A DNA stretch of 64,000 bases from Caulobacteraceae bacterium UBA3198. GTDB taxonomy: Bacteria; Pseudomonadota; Alphaproteobacteria; Caulobacterales; Caulobacteraceae. Location of the stretch: the NCBI GenBank assembly GCA_002363865.1, contig DEWY01000015.1, positions 62,001-126,000 of the forward strand. Reading direction: 5' to 3'. Each line of letters opens with the position of its first letter. The stretch's first letter is position 1. Under the pieces are notes generated by a model. The model ran no database searches, was not told where the DNA came from, and saw nothing but the letters and a program-made list of their open reading frames with translations. Of this stretch, positions 17,758 to 26,197 are shown piece by piece. A program made the position numbers and the translations under genes.

Positions 17758-18159
17758 TCAAAGGTTTCTGTCGGTCAGCCGAGGTAGAACCTCAAACTGC
17801 AGCAGCGGCGCGAGGGCCGCCGGGTAGGGACCCTGTGGGGAAATCCAGAGCAGTTCGGCGATTTCCGCACCGACGGCGGGCGTCTCGGACGTGGAGGCCA
17901 TGTAGATGTCGCCCACCACCTGGCGCCCAGGCTCGTTGGCGGCCGGCGCGTGAAACCGACCGATAAACGGGCCGACCCGGATCTGTATTCCAAGTTCTTC
18001 GCGGAGTTCTCTGGCCAGCGCGGTCAGGTCATCCTCGCCAGGTTCACGCTTTCCGCCCGGCAGCATGAAACGGGAGGTTCCGGCCTTGCGCACGGTCAGC
18101 ACGCAGCCGGCGTGATTGCGGAGAACCGCCGCGACAATGTGGATCGACGGGGCGGTCAC
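17758..18159 (-). CDS. NUDIX hydrolase
   Basis: 133 residues with a complete Nudix box (GGKREPGEDDLTALA then RELREELGI, about residues 35-57), including the metal-binding REL-EE core. Such enzymes hydrolyse nucleoside diphosphates linked to another group. GTG start at 18159 overlaps the hemB stop by 4 bases, so it is co-translated with hemB. The substrate is unknown; MutT-like sanitising or nucleotide-sugar activity are both possible. Confidence 0.88.
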   Translation of the reverse strand: MTAPSIHIVAAVLRNHAGCVLTVRKAGTSRFMLPGGKREPGEDDLTALARELREELGIQIRVGPFIGRFHAPAANEPGRQVVGDIYMASTSETPAVGAEIAELLWISPQGPYPAALAPLLQFEVLPRLTDRNL

Positions 18160-19172
18160 GCGCCCAGAAGACGCGCCGCGTGGGGGGCGAAATAGGTGAT
18201 GGTCCCGGCCGCGCCGGCCCGCTTGAAGGCGCCCAGGCTTTCCAGAATGGCCCGATCCTCGTCGATCCAGCCGTTGGCGCCCGCGGCCTTGATCATCGCG
18301 TATTCCCCCGACACCTGGAAGGCGAAGGTCGGCAAGGCGTAGGCCTCCACCAGCCGGCGCAGGATGTCGAGATAGGGCAGGCCGGGCTTGACCATCACCA
18401 TGTCGGCGCCCTCGGCGATGTCCAGGGCGACCTCGCGCAGGGCCTCCTCGGTATTGGCCGGGTCCATCTGGTAGGTCTTTTTATCCCCAGGATTATCCAC
18501 AGACCCTGTGCCCAGTTTCCCCGAGCCGATGGCGTCGCGATAGGGGCCGTAGAAGGCCGAGGCGTACTTGGCCGCATAGGACATGATCATCACGTCCTGC
18601 AGGCCTTCGGCCTCCAGGGCGGTGCGCAGGGCGCCGACCCGGCCGTCCATCATGTCGGACGGCGCCAGGATGTCGCAACCGGCCTTGGCCTGGACCAGGG
18701 CCTGCTCCACCAGCCGCTCGATGGTCGCATCGTTGAGGATGCGGCCTTGCTCTATCACCCCGTCATGGCCGTGATCGGTGAAGGGATCGAGCGCCACGTC
18801 GCACATAATCCCGACCTCAGGGGCGGCGTCCTTCATCGCCTTGACCGCCCGGCAGATCAGGCCGTCCGGGTCGGCGGCCAGGGAGCCGGTGGGGTCCTTC
18901 CGGGCCATGTCGATGTGCGGGAAGATGGCGATGGCCGGAATGCCCAGCCGCCGGGCCTCCACCGCAGCCTTGGCGGCCTCGTCCACCGACAGGCGGGCGA
19001 CGCCCGGCATGGAGGCGACGGGAACCTGTCCCTCGCCCTCGTGCACCACCATTGACCAGATGAGGTCTGCAGGGGTGAGGACCGTCTCGCGGACGAGGCG
19101 GCGGATCCAGTCGGCCTGACGCAGGCGGCGCAGGCGCAGGGCGGGGTAGGCGGCGAGGGGGGGCAGGCTCAT
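18156..19172 (-). CDS. hemB: delta-aminolevulinic acid dehydratase (porphobilinogen synthase)
   Basis: 338 residues. Condenses two ALA molecules to porphobilinogen. Both Schiff-base lysines are visible, in MSYAAKYASAFYGPYRDA and VMVKPGLPYLDI. The metal region reads MCDVALDPFTDHGHDG, with Asp where the zinc enzymes have cysteines, so it belongs to the Mg/K-type group. Between GPYRDAIGSGKL and GDKKTYQMDPAN there is an apparent insertion (GTGSVDNP) whose DNA holds two DnaA-box-like sequences. Start overlaps the stop of the upstream membrane-protein gene. hemA lies elsewhere in this window. Confidence 0.96.
   Translation of the reverse strand: MSLPPLAAYPALRLRRLRQADWIRRLVRETVLTPADLIWSMVVHEGEGQVPVASMPGVARLSVDEAAKAAVEARRLGIPAIAIFPHIDMARKDPTGSLAADPDGLICRAVKAMKDAAPEVGIMCDVALDPFTDHGHDGVIEQGRILNDATIERLVEQALVQAKAGCDILAPSDMMDGRVGALRTALEAEGLQDVMIMSYAAKYASAFYGPYRDAIGSGKLGTGSVDNPGDKKTYQMDPANTEEALREVALDIAEGADMVMVKPGLPYLDILRRLVEAYALPTFAFQVSGEYAMIKAAGANGWIDEDRAILESLGAFKRAGAAGTITYFAPHAARLLGA
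18481..18501 (+). promoter_or_regulatory. two DnaA-box-like nonamers inside hemB
   Basis: TTATCCCCA (18481-18489) and TTATCCACA (18493-18501) in the same orientation, 12 bases apart. The second is a perfect match to the DnaA-box consensus TTATNCACA; the first differs at one position. They coincide with the insertion in the HemB protein. Confidence 0.4.
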
Positions 19173-19648
19173 GGGGTCCGGCTCTTACCCATCCCCTGAT
19201 CGGAGGCAAGCCTGATGGCGCCGATGACCGAAGCGCCGATCAGGATCAGGCCGGAAAGAAACGCCAGGGCGACGGCGCCGACGATCATGAAGAGCAGCGA
19301 GGCGTCTATGGCCACCTGACCGATCACCACCTCCATCTTGTCGAACCCGTCCCAGCCCAGGGTGTTGGCCACCCCATAGAGGGAAGTCACCACGTGAATG
19401 ACCGCGGCGAGGCCGCAGACACCCGCCAGAAGGGCGAGGGCGAACGAAACCCAGAAGCACCTGATCTGAAAGGTGAAGTGACTGCGGCCGGGCTCCGCCG
19501 CCGTGTCGCGCTGGGTGTAGGCGATGATCACCGCCACCAGGGCCGGAACGCCCGCGAAGAAGAAGGCGGCGAATAGCAGGCCGTAGTTCATCAGAGCGAG
19601 GTTGCGGGCGGATTCGCGGGGAGCCCCGCCGACGCTATCGAAAGTCAT
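19169..19648 (-). CDS. four-helix membrane protein, DUF4870-like
   Basis: 159 residues with about four hydrophobic segments (roughly residues 18-45, 65-90, 95-115 and 118-145). It has the pattern of DUF4870 proteins: MNYGLLFAAFFFAGVPALVAVIIAYTQRDTA, then S-HFTFQIR-FW. The family is of unknown function. The 3' end overlaps the hemB start (ATGA), so it leads a three-gene unit with hemB and the NUDIX gene. Family assignment is by pattern only. Confidence 0.65.
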   Translation of the reverse strand: MTFDSVGGAPRESARNLALMNYGLLFAAFFFAGVPALVAVIIAYTQRDTAAEPGRSHFTFQIRCFWVSFALALLAGVCGLAAVIHVVTSLYGVANTLGWDGFDKMEVVIGQVAIDASLLFMIVGAVALAFLSGLILIGASVIGAIRLASDQGMGKSRTP

Positions 19649-19721
19649 GCTTTAGTCCCCCCTGTCGTTGACAGGGTGCGCCGCCCGGGCAAGTTCCTCA
19701 AGCCTACGGAGTGGCCAGACC

Positions 19722-20858
19722 ATGGATTTTGAGTTTTCCGAGGATCAGCGCGCCCTGCAGAGCGCGGCTCAGGCCTTCGCCGCGGCCGAACTGGCGCCTC
19801 ATTCGGCGCGCTGGGATGCTGAGTCGCATTTCCCGGTCGAGACCCTCAGGCAGGCCGCCGGGCTCGGCTTCGCCGGCATCTATCTGTCGGAGGATCTGGG
19901 CGGATCTGGCCTGTCGCGCCTGGACGCCTCGCTGATCTTCGAGTCGCTCGCCTATGGTGATGTGGCCACGACGGCCTATCTGACGATCCACAATATGGCC
20001 GCCTGGATGATCGATCGGTTCGGCGGCGAGGATCTGCGCTGGCGCTATGTGCCGCGCCTCTGCAGCATGGAGCTGATCGCCTCCTATTGCCTCACAGAGC
20101 CCGGCGCGGGATCGGACGCCGCAGCCCTGTCGACCACGGCCCGGCGGGACGGCGAGACCTATGTGCTGGACGGCGCCAAGGCCTTCATCTCTGGCGGCGG
20201 GGTGTCGGACATCTATGTGGTCATGGCCCGCACCGGTGGGCCAGGCGCCGGCGGCGTCTCCGCCTTCGTGGTGGAGAAAGGGACGCCAGGTCTGTCCTTT
20301 GGGGCGCGGGAGCGCAAAATGGGCTGGAACGCTCAGCCTACCGCCCAGGTGAACTTTGACGGGGTGCGGGTCCCCGCCGCCAACCGTATCGGCGGGGAAG
20401 GTGAGGGGTTCCGCTTCGCCATGATGGGCCTGGATGGCGGCCGGCTGAATATCGCGTCCTGCTCCCTCGGCGGCGCGGCCCTGGCCCTCGATACGGCGCA
20501 GGCCTATCTCGCCGAGCGCCATCAGTTCGGGCGGCCCCTCCGTGAGTTTCAGGCCCTTCAGTTCAAGCTGGCCGATATGGCCACAGAGCTGGAGGCCGCC
20601 CGCTTGATGGTCCGCCGGGCCGCCGCAGCTCTGGACGCCGGGCGCCCCGACGCCACCAAGCTCTGCGCCATGGCCAAGCGGTTCGCCACCGACGCCGGCT
20701 TCCAGATAGCCAATGAGGCCCTGCAACTGCACGGGGGCTACGGCTATCTCGCCGACTACCCGCTGGAGCGGATCGTCCGCGACCTGCGCGTCCACCAGAT
20801 CCTGGAGGGGACGAACGAGATCATGCGGGTGATCATCGCCCGGGAGATGTTCCGATGA
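19722..20858 (+). CDS. acyl-CoA dehydrogenase, isobutyryl-CoA type
   Basis: 378 residues from ATG 19722 (an upstream in-frame start gives an unlikely extension). FAD-dependent oxidation of isobutyryl-CoA to methacrylyl-CoA is the likely step. Evidence: SYCLTEPGAGSDAAAL, W-AQPTAQVNFDGVRVP, QFKLADMATELEAARLMV, and the C-terminal LHGGYGYLADYPLERIVRDLRVHQILEGTNEIM carrying the catalytic-base region. The next two genes are 3-hydroxyisobutyryl-CoA hydrolase and 3-hydroxyisobutyrate dehydrogenase, which supports the valine pathway. Overlaps the next gene by 4 bases. Confidence 0.88.
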   Translation: MDFEFSEDQRALQSAAQAFAAAELAPHSARWDAESHFPVETLRQAAGLGFAGIYLSEDLGGSGLSRLDASLIFESLAYGDVATTAYLTIHNMAAWMIDRFGGEDLRWRYVPRLCSMELIASYCLTEPGAGSDAAALSTTARRDGETYVLDGAKAFISGGGVSDIYVVMARTGGPGAGGVSAFVVEKGTPGLSFGARERKMGWNAQPTAQVNFDGVRVPAANRIGGEGEGFRFAMMGLDGGRLNIASCSLGGAALALDTAQAYLAERHQFGRPLREFQALQFKLADMATELEAARLMVRRAAAALDAGRPDATKLCAMAKRFATDAGFQIANEALQLHGGYGYLADYPLERIVRDLRVHQILEGTNEIMRVIIAREMFR

Positions 20859-21913
20859 GCGAGACCGCCGAGGTTCTGACCCGCGTCGAGGGCGCGGTTG
20901 GGCGCATCACCCTGAACAGGCCCCAGGCGCTGCACGCCCTCACCACGTCCATGTGCCGGGCGATGATCGACGCCCTTGTCACGTGGCGCAGCGATCCGGC
21001 GGTGACGTTCGTGCTCATCGACCATGCCGGCGAACGGGGGTTCTGCGCCGGCGGCGATATCCGCATGTTGGCCGAGAGCGGGGCCCGCGACGGTTTTGCG
21101 GCGCGGGAGTTCTTCTTCACGGAGTACCGGCTCAACCACCTGCTTTTCGAATATCCCAAGCCGGTCATGGCCATCATGGACGGCGTGACCATGGGCGGCG
21201 GTGTCGGCATCGCCCTGCCGGCCCGCTATCGGGTGGCGACCGAGAAGACCACCTTCGCCATGCCCGAGACCGGCATTGGCCTGTTCCCAGACGTGGGCGG
21301 CGGCTGGCATCTGCCGCGCCTGCCGGGCAAGTCGGGGCTCTGGCTCGCCCTGACCGGCGCCCGGATCAAGGCCGCCGACTGCGAACTGCTCGGTCTGGCC
21401 ACCGACTTTATTCCCTCAGACCGCCTGGACGAGCTCAAGGCGCAGATCATCGCTGATCCGGCCGCCGTGGAGACGCATCTCACCGTCATGGAGGCCGACG
21501 CTGGCCGCCCGCCTATGGGCGCCCACAGGGACGAGATGGATCATCTCTTCGCCGGCGACAGCGTCGAAGCGATCTTCGCCGCCTTGGAGGCTGACGGAGG
21601 GGAATGGGCGAGCGCCCAGCTGGCGACGCTCAAGACCAAATCGCCCCAGACGTTGAAGGTGGCCTTCCGACAGCTGGCCCTCGGCGCCCAGGCCGAAACC
21701 TTCGCCGAGAATATGGAAATGGAATACCGCATCGGCGCCCGGGTGGTTGGACTGTACGACTTCATCGAAGGGGTTCGGGCGGTGATCATCGACAAGGACA
21801 ATGCCCCGCGCTGGAACCCGGCGAGCCTGGCGGGGGTGAGCGAGGCCATGCTGGACGAGATCTTCGCCCCGCTGCCTTACGCCCAGACCTGGCGACCGAT
21901 ACCCTTCGACTAA
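20855..21913 (+). CDS. 3-hydroxyisobutyryl-CoA hydrolase (enoyl-CoA hydratase family)
   Basis: 352 residues, longer than a simple enoyl-CoA hydratase and typical for HIBCH. Crotonase-fold oxyanion motifs are AGERGFCAGGDIRML and MDGVTMGGGVGIALPARYRVATE; the diagnostic FAMPETGIGLFPDVGG contains catalytic acid residues. Releases free 3-hydroxyisobutyrate from its CoA ester in valine breakdown. Translationally coupled to the acyl-CoA dehydrogenase and followed 66 bases later by mmsB. Confidence 0.9.
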   Translation: MSETAEVLTRVEGAVGRITLNRPQALHALTTSMCRAMIDALVTWRSDPAVTFVLIDHAGERGFCAGGDIRMLAESGARDGFAAREFFFTEYRLNHLLFEYPKPVMAIMDGVTMGGGVGIALPARYRVATEKTTFAMPETGIGLFPDVGGGWHLPRLPGKSGLWLALTGARIKAADCELLGLATDFIPSDRLDELKAQIIADPAAVETHLTVMEADAGRPPMGAHRDEMDHLFAGDSVEAIFAALEADGGEWASAQLATLKTKSPQTLKVAFRQLALGAQAETFAENMEMEYRIGARVVGLYDFIEGVRAVIIDKDNAPRWNPASLAGVSEAMLDEIFAPLPYAQTWRPIPFD

Positions 21914-21979
21914 GGGCGGCGTGCGTTCGCCCGACGACGGGAGGACTGTGATGCGACGCGACAAGCCAAGGGGGCGTAC

Positions 21980-22876
21980 ATGACCAGCTACGCTTTGATC
22001 GGCCTGGGCAATATGGGCGGCGGCATGGCCGCGGTTCTGGCCGCCGCAGGCCACAGGGTGCAGGCCTTCGACCTTTCGGCCGCCGCCCTCGCACGGGCGG
22101 CCGAAGCGGGCGTGAGTCCGTGCGCCTCCGCCGTTGACGCCGTCACGGGCGCCGAGGTGGTGCTGACCATGCTGCCAGCCGGCGCCCATGTGCGGGAGGT
22201 GTACGAGCAGGCCATCCTGCCCCACGCGCCGCCTGAGGCGCTGCTGATCGACTGTTCGACCATCGATGTAGACAGCGCCCGGGCGATCGCCAGTCAGGCC
22301 CAGGCTGCGGGTTTTGCTGTCGTCGACGCGCCGGTGTCCGGTGGTGTCGCGGGCGCCGCGGCCGGGACGCTGACCTTCATGGTGGGTTGCGCGGAGGCTG
22401 ATTTCCCGCGGGCCAAGGCGGCCCTGTCGCCGATGGCGAAGACCGTGGTCCGCGCCGGCGAGGCGGGCGCGGGGCAGGCGGCGAAGATCTGCAACAATCT
22501 GCTGCTGGGCGTCTCGATGATCGGCGTCTGCGAGGCTCTGACCCTGGCCGAAGGGCTCGGGCTGGATCCGGAGCGATTCTTCGAGATCGCTTCGACCTCC
22601 TCGGGGCAATGCTGGTCCCTGACCGCATATTCCCCCTGGCCGGGGCAGGTGGCGGCGGCGCCTTCGAACCGGAATTACGAGGGCGGGTTCGCTACGGCCA
22701 TGATGTTGAAGGACCTGCGCCTGGCGCAGGGGGCGGCGGCGTCAGTGGGGGCCTCAACGCCGCTGGCGGCCCAGGCCCAGGCGCTTTACGCGCTGTTTGA
22801 CCGGCTCGGCTATGGCGAAAAGGACTTTTCGGGCCTACTTCAGATGCTGCGCGGGCGGCTGGAGGATCTGGCCTGA
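21980..22876 (+). CDS. mmsB: 3-hydroxyisobutyrate dehydrogenase
   Basis: 298 residues. Oxidises 3-hydroxyisobutyrate to methylmalonate semialdehyde with NAD. The Rossmann motif GLGNMGGGMAAVLAAAGH, the VVDAPVSGGVAGAAAGTLTFMVG signature, the catalytic lysine in GAGQAAKICNNLLLG and the C-terminal YEGGFATAMMLKDLRLAQ match MmsB. Third gene of the valine unit; mmsA is not in the window. An AAGGGGG ribosome site lies 5 bases before the start. Confidence 0.93.
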   Translation: MTSYALIGLGNMGGGMAAVLAAAGHRVQAFDLSAAALARAAEAGVSPCASAVDAVTGAEVVLTMLPAGAHVREVYEQAILPHAPPEALLIDCSTIDVDSARAIASQAQAAGFAVVDAPVSGGVAGAAAGTLTFMVGCAEADFPRAKAALSPMAKTVVRAGEAGAGQAAKICNNLLLGVSMIGVCEALTLAEGLGLDPERFFEIASTSSGQCWSLTAYSPWPGQVAAAPSNRNYEGGFATAMMLKDLRLAQGAAASVGASTPLAAQAQALYALFDRLGYGEKDFSGLLQMLRGRLEDLA

Positions 22877-22900
22877 CTGTTCACGCAGAACTGACGGTCG

Positions 22901-22914
22901 TTGACGCAGATCAA
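22901..22914 (+). promoter_or_regulatory. FNR/FixK-type operator upstream of hemA
   Basis: TTGACGCAGATCAA: half-sites TTGAC and ATCAA separated by 4 bases, matching the FNR/FixK consensus TTGAY-N4-RTCAA. It lies 118 bases before the hemA ATG. FNR/FixK control of hemA is known in other alphaproteobacteria (Rhodobacter, Bradyrhizobium), which supports the assignment; binding here is inferred. Confidence 0.5.
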
Positions 22915-23031
22915 GCAGGCGCGACACAGCGCCTTGTAGACTTTTTCCGAACCCGGCGCCAAAAACCGGGCGGTTAATAGGGGACTGGTTGCAGCGTGAG
23001 ATCGTCGAGCGCGCGGCCGGATTTCGTTGCG

Positions 23032-24261
23032 ATGGATTACAGAGCCGCTTTCCAGAACGCCCTTGAGCGGATTCACGCCGAGGGTCGTTACCGGGTTTTC
23101 GCCGATCTGAAGCGGCATCGCGGCGCCTTTCCCCGGGCCACCTGGACGCGGCCGGACGGCGCCTCGCAGGACGTGGTGGTCTGGTGCTCCAACGACTATC
23201 TCGGCCAGGGTCAGAACCCTGTGGTCGTCGACGCCATGAAGCAGGCCATCGACGAGGCCGGCGCGGGGTCGGGCGGCACCCGCAACATCTCGGGCACCAC
23301 CCATTATCATGTGGAGCTGGAGCACGAGCTGGCCGACCTGCATGGCAAGGAAGCCGCGCTGCTGTTCACGTCCGGCTATGTGTCGAATGAGGCTTCGCTC
23401 TCGACGCTCTACAAGATCCTGCCTGGCCTGATCATCTTCTCGGACGAGCTGAACCATAACTCGATGATCTCGGGCATCCGCGCCGGGGCGCGCGAGCAGC
23501 GCCGGGTCTTCCGCCACAACGATCTGGCGCATCTCGAGGAGCTGTTGGCTGCTGCGCCCGCCGACGCCCCCAAGCTGATTGCGTTCGAAAGCGTCTACTC
23601 CATGGACGGCGATATCGCCGACATGAAGGGCATGGTCGCCCTGGCCAAGCGCTACAGCGCCATGACCTATCTCGATGAGGTCCATGCGGTGGGCATGTAT
23701 GGCCCGCGCGGCGCCGGCGTCGCTGAACGTGACGGCGTCATGGATCAGATCGACATCATTGAAGGAACTCTGGGCAAGGCGTTCGGCGTCATGGGCGGCT
23801 ATATCGCCGCCGATGCGGTCATCGTCGATGCGATCCGGTCCTTCGCGGACGGCTTCATCTTCACGACCTCAATCCCGCCGGCCCTGGCCGCCGGGGCCGT
23901 GGCGTCGATCCGCTATCTGAAGGAACATGACGAGGTCCGTCAGGCGCACCAGGCCCGCGCCCAGGCCCTGAAGGAACGTCTGACCAAGGCCGGCATCCCG
24001 GTCATGCCCTCGGAGAGCCATATCGTTCCGGTGCTGGTGGGCGATCCGGTCCACTGCAAGATGATCTCGGACATCCTTCTCAGCGACTACGGGATCTATG
24101 TCCAGCCGATCAACTACCCCACCGTGCCGCGGGGCACGGAGCGGTTGCGCTTCACGCCTTCGCCGGCGCACTCAGACGAGATGATCGACCATCTGGCTCA
24201 GGCGCTGGAGACCCTCTGGGTCCACTGCAACATCAAACGCGTCGGCGGCGTCGCAGCCTAG
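23032..24261 (+). CDS. hemA: 5-aminolevulinate synthase (Shemin pathway)
   Basis: 409 residues from ATG 23032 (MDYRAAF, the usual start). PLP enzyme joining glycine and succinyl-CoA to ALA, the first heme step in alphaproteobacteria. Seen: RYRVFADLKRHRG, CSNDYLGQGQNPVV, GGTRNISGTTHYHVELE, YLDEVHAVGMYGPRGAGVAER and PLP lysine Lys249 in EGTLGKAFGVMGG. Probably expressed separately from the valine operon through the 155-base gap with the FNR/FixK-like box. Converges on mucR with a 4-base overlap of the ends. Confidence 0.98.
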   Translation: MDYRAAFQNALERIHAEGRYRVFADLKRHRGAFPRATWTRPDGASQDVVVWCSNDYLGQGQNPVVVDAMKQAIDEAGAGSGGTRNISGTTHYHVELEHELADLHGKEAALLFTSGYVSNEASLSTLYKILPGLIIFSDELNHNSMISGIRAGAREQRRVFRHNDLAHLEELLAAAPADAPKLIAFESVYSMDGDIADMKGMVALAKRYSAMTYLDEVHAVGMYGPRGAGVAERDGVMDQIDIIEGTLGKAFGVMGGYIAADAVIVDAIRSFADGFIFTTSIPPALAAGAVASIRYLKEHDEVRQAHQARAQALKERLTKAGIPVMPSESHIVPVLVGDPVHCKMISDILLSDYGIYVQPINYPTVPRGTERLRFTPSPAHSDEMIDHLAQALETLWVHCNIKRVGGVAA

Positions 24262-24686
24262 GATCTGCGGCGGACTCCCTTGCCCAGGCCGATCTGCTTG
24301 GCGAAGTCCGACCGCTTGGCCGCATAGGCGGGCGCGACCATCGGATAGTCCGGCGGTAGCCCCCAGCGACGGCGATAGTCCTCCGGGCTCATATCGTATC
24401 GTGACCGCAGATAGCGTTTTAGCATCTTCAGGCGCTTCCCGTCCTCAAGGCAGACGATGTACTCGTCCTGCACCGAGCGACTGATCGGGATGGCAGGCTT
24501 AGGGCGTTCCTGCGGCGCAGCCGGCTCGGTGTCGCCCAACTGGTTCAGGGCTGCGTGCACCGAGCGGATCAGGTCCGGAACGGCGTCGGCGCTGACAGCG
24601 TTTCGGCTGACATAGGCCGCGACAATATCGACGCCGAGGCGTCGGACGTCATTGGGCCGCCCTGCGGCTTCGTCATCAGCGCTCAT
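24258..24686 (-). CDS. mucR: MucR/Ros family transcriptional regulator
   Basis: 142 residues from ATG 24686. The N-terminal region (about 15-55: DIVAAYVSRNAVSADAVPDLIRSVHAAL) is the MucR oligomerisation domain and the C-terminal region is the DNA-binding domain ending GLPPDYPMVAPAYAAKRSDFAKQIGLG. The zinc-finger core reads CLEDGKRLKMLKRYLRSRYD: only the first Cys of the usual ligands remains, since the second Cys is Asp and both His positions are Tyr and Arg. In Caulobacter, MucR paralogues repress cell-cycle and virulence-like genes with CtrA and SciP. Divergent from glyA; the two starts are 180 bases apart. Confidence 0.9.
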   Translation of the reverse strand: MSADDEAAGRPNDVRRLGVDIVAAYVSRNAVSADAVPDLIRSVHAALNQLGDTEPAAPQERPKPAIPISRSVQDEYIVCLEDGKRLKMLKRYLRSRYDMSPEDYRRRWGLPPDYPMVAPAYAAKRSDFAKQIGLGKGVRRRS

Positions 24687-24866
24687 TCGGAATATCCCCT
24701 GGACGGTACGCGACTGCGCCACGGCGTGACTTGAAACGCCGGCGATGGGTGGCGAAACGCGCAGATTTGGGCTTGGTTCCGCGCGGTTGCAGCCGTGGTT
24801 GGAACCTCTCGGAGATGGGAGTAAAAGGCGCCTCCGCCCCCATCGACTCCGACCCGAGGTCCGCCC

Positions 24867-26162
24867 TTGACCGCTCAAGCCCAAACCGCCTCCGCCGCCG
24901 ACACCTTCTTCAGCCAAGGCGTCGACCAGACCGATCCCGACATCGCCCGCGTCCTGAGCAAGGAACTGCGGCGCCAGCAGGATCAGATCGAGCTGATCGC
25001 GTCCGAGAACATCGTCTCGCGCGCGGTGCTGGAGGTTCAGGGCTCGGTCCTGACCAACAAATATGCCGAGGGTTATCCGGGCAAGCGTTACTATGGGGGC
25101 TGCGAAGAGGTCGACGTCGCCGAAACCCTGGCCATCGAGCGGGCCAAGCGGCTGTTCGGCGCCGAGTACGCCAATGTCCAGGCCCACTCAGGCAGCCAGG
25201 CCAATCAGGCGGTCTTCATGGCCACCATGAAGCCGGGCGATGTCTTCATGGGGATGGATCTGGCGGCTGGCGGCCACCTGACCCACGGCAAGGACGTCAA
25301 CCAGTCGGGGAAGTGGTTCAGTCCGGTGGCCTATTCGGTCCGGCAGCAGGACCATCTGATCGACTATGATCAGGCCGCCGAGCTCGCCCTCAGCGCCAAG
25401 CCCAAGGTCATCATCGCCGGCGGCTCGGCCTATAGCCGGGAGATCGACTGGGCCCGTTTCCGTCAGATCGCCGACAGCGTCGGCGCGATCCTGATGGTCG
25501 ATATGGCCCACTATGCCGGCCTGATCGCCGGCGGCGCCTATCCCAACCCGGTCCCCCACGCCCATGTAGTGACCAGCACCACCCACAAGACCCTGCGCGG
25601 TCCGCGGGGCGGCCTGATCCTGACCAATGACAAGAAACTCGCCAAGAAGATCGATTCGGCGGTCTTCCCCGGCCTTCAGGGCGGCCCCCTCATGCATGTG
25701 GTCGCCGCCAAGGCTGTGGCCTTCGGCGAGGCGTTGAAGCCGGAATTCAAGCTCTACGCCCGTCAGGTGGTGGAGAACGCCCGGGCCATGGCTGAAGCCC
25801 TGGCCGCCTCTGGCCTGAAGATCGTGTCCGGCGGCACCGACAGCCATCTCATGCTGGTGGACCTGACGCCCAAGGGCGTCACCGGCGCCGACGCCGAGGT
25901 AGCCCTGGAGCGGGCCAACATCACCTGCAACAAGAACGGCATCCCCTTCGACCCGCTGCCCTTCATGCAGACCTCGGGCCTGCGTCTCGGCTCGCCGGCC
26001 GGGACGTCCCGCGGCTTCGGACCCGCCGAGTTCCGTCGCATCGGCCAACTCATCGCTGAGGTTGTCGATGGCCTGGCGGCGGGCGGCGACAATTCCGCCG
26101 TCGAAGCCAAGGTTCGCGAAGAGGTGCTGACCTTGACCCGGCGCTTCCCCATCTACAACTAG
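24867..26162 (+). CDS. glyA: serine hydroxymethyltransferase
   Basis: 431 residues from a TTG at 24867; no in-frame ATG gives a full N terminus and a GAGG lies about 9 bases before. Converts serine to glycine and loads tetrahydrofolate with a one-carbon unit, using PLP on Lys241 (TSTTHKTLRGPRGG). Also seen: QIELIASENIVSRAVLE, KYAEGYPGKRYYGGCE, NVQAHSGSQANQAVF and SGLRLGSPAGTSRGF. Upstream is mucR; downstream, after 35 bases, nrdR. The product glycine also feeds the nearby hemA reaction. Confidence 0.97.
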   Translation: MTAQAQTASAADTFFSQGVDQTDPDIARVLSKELRRQQDQIELIASENIVSRAVLEVQGSVLTNKYAEGYPGKRYYGGCEEVDVAETLAIERAKRLFGAEYANVQAHSGSQANQAVFMATMKPGDVFMGMDLAAGGHLTHGKDVNQSGKWFSPVAYSVRQQDHLIDYDQAAELALSAKPKVIIAGGSAYSREIDWARFRQIADSVGAILMVDMAHYAGLIAGGAYPNPVPHAHVVTSTTHKTLRGPRGGLILTNDKKLAKKIDSAVFPGLQGGPLMHVVAAKAVAFGEALKPEFKLYARQVVENARAMAEALAASGLKIVSGGTDSHLMLVDLTPKGVTGADAEVALERANITCNKNGIPFDPLPFMQTSGLRLGSPAGTSRGFGPAEFRRIGQLIAEVVDGLAAGGDNSAVEAKVREEVLTLTRRFPIYN

Positions 26163-26197
26163 GCCGTCTGGGATGCGGTCCGGGAGGGGCTGAACAA

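Noticed and set aside
18481..18501. DnaA-box pair as a replication origin
   Set aside because: Only two sites, no AT-rich unwinding region, and they lie within a coding gene; the Caulobacter origin is near hemE, which is not here.
24687..24866. Riboswitch before glyA
   Set aside because: No glycine, SAM or tetrahydrofolate riboswitch core could be recognised in the 180-base gap.
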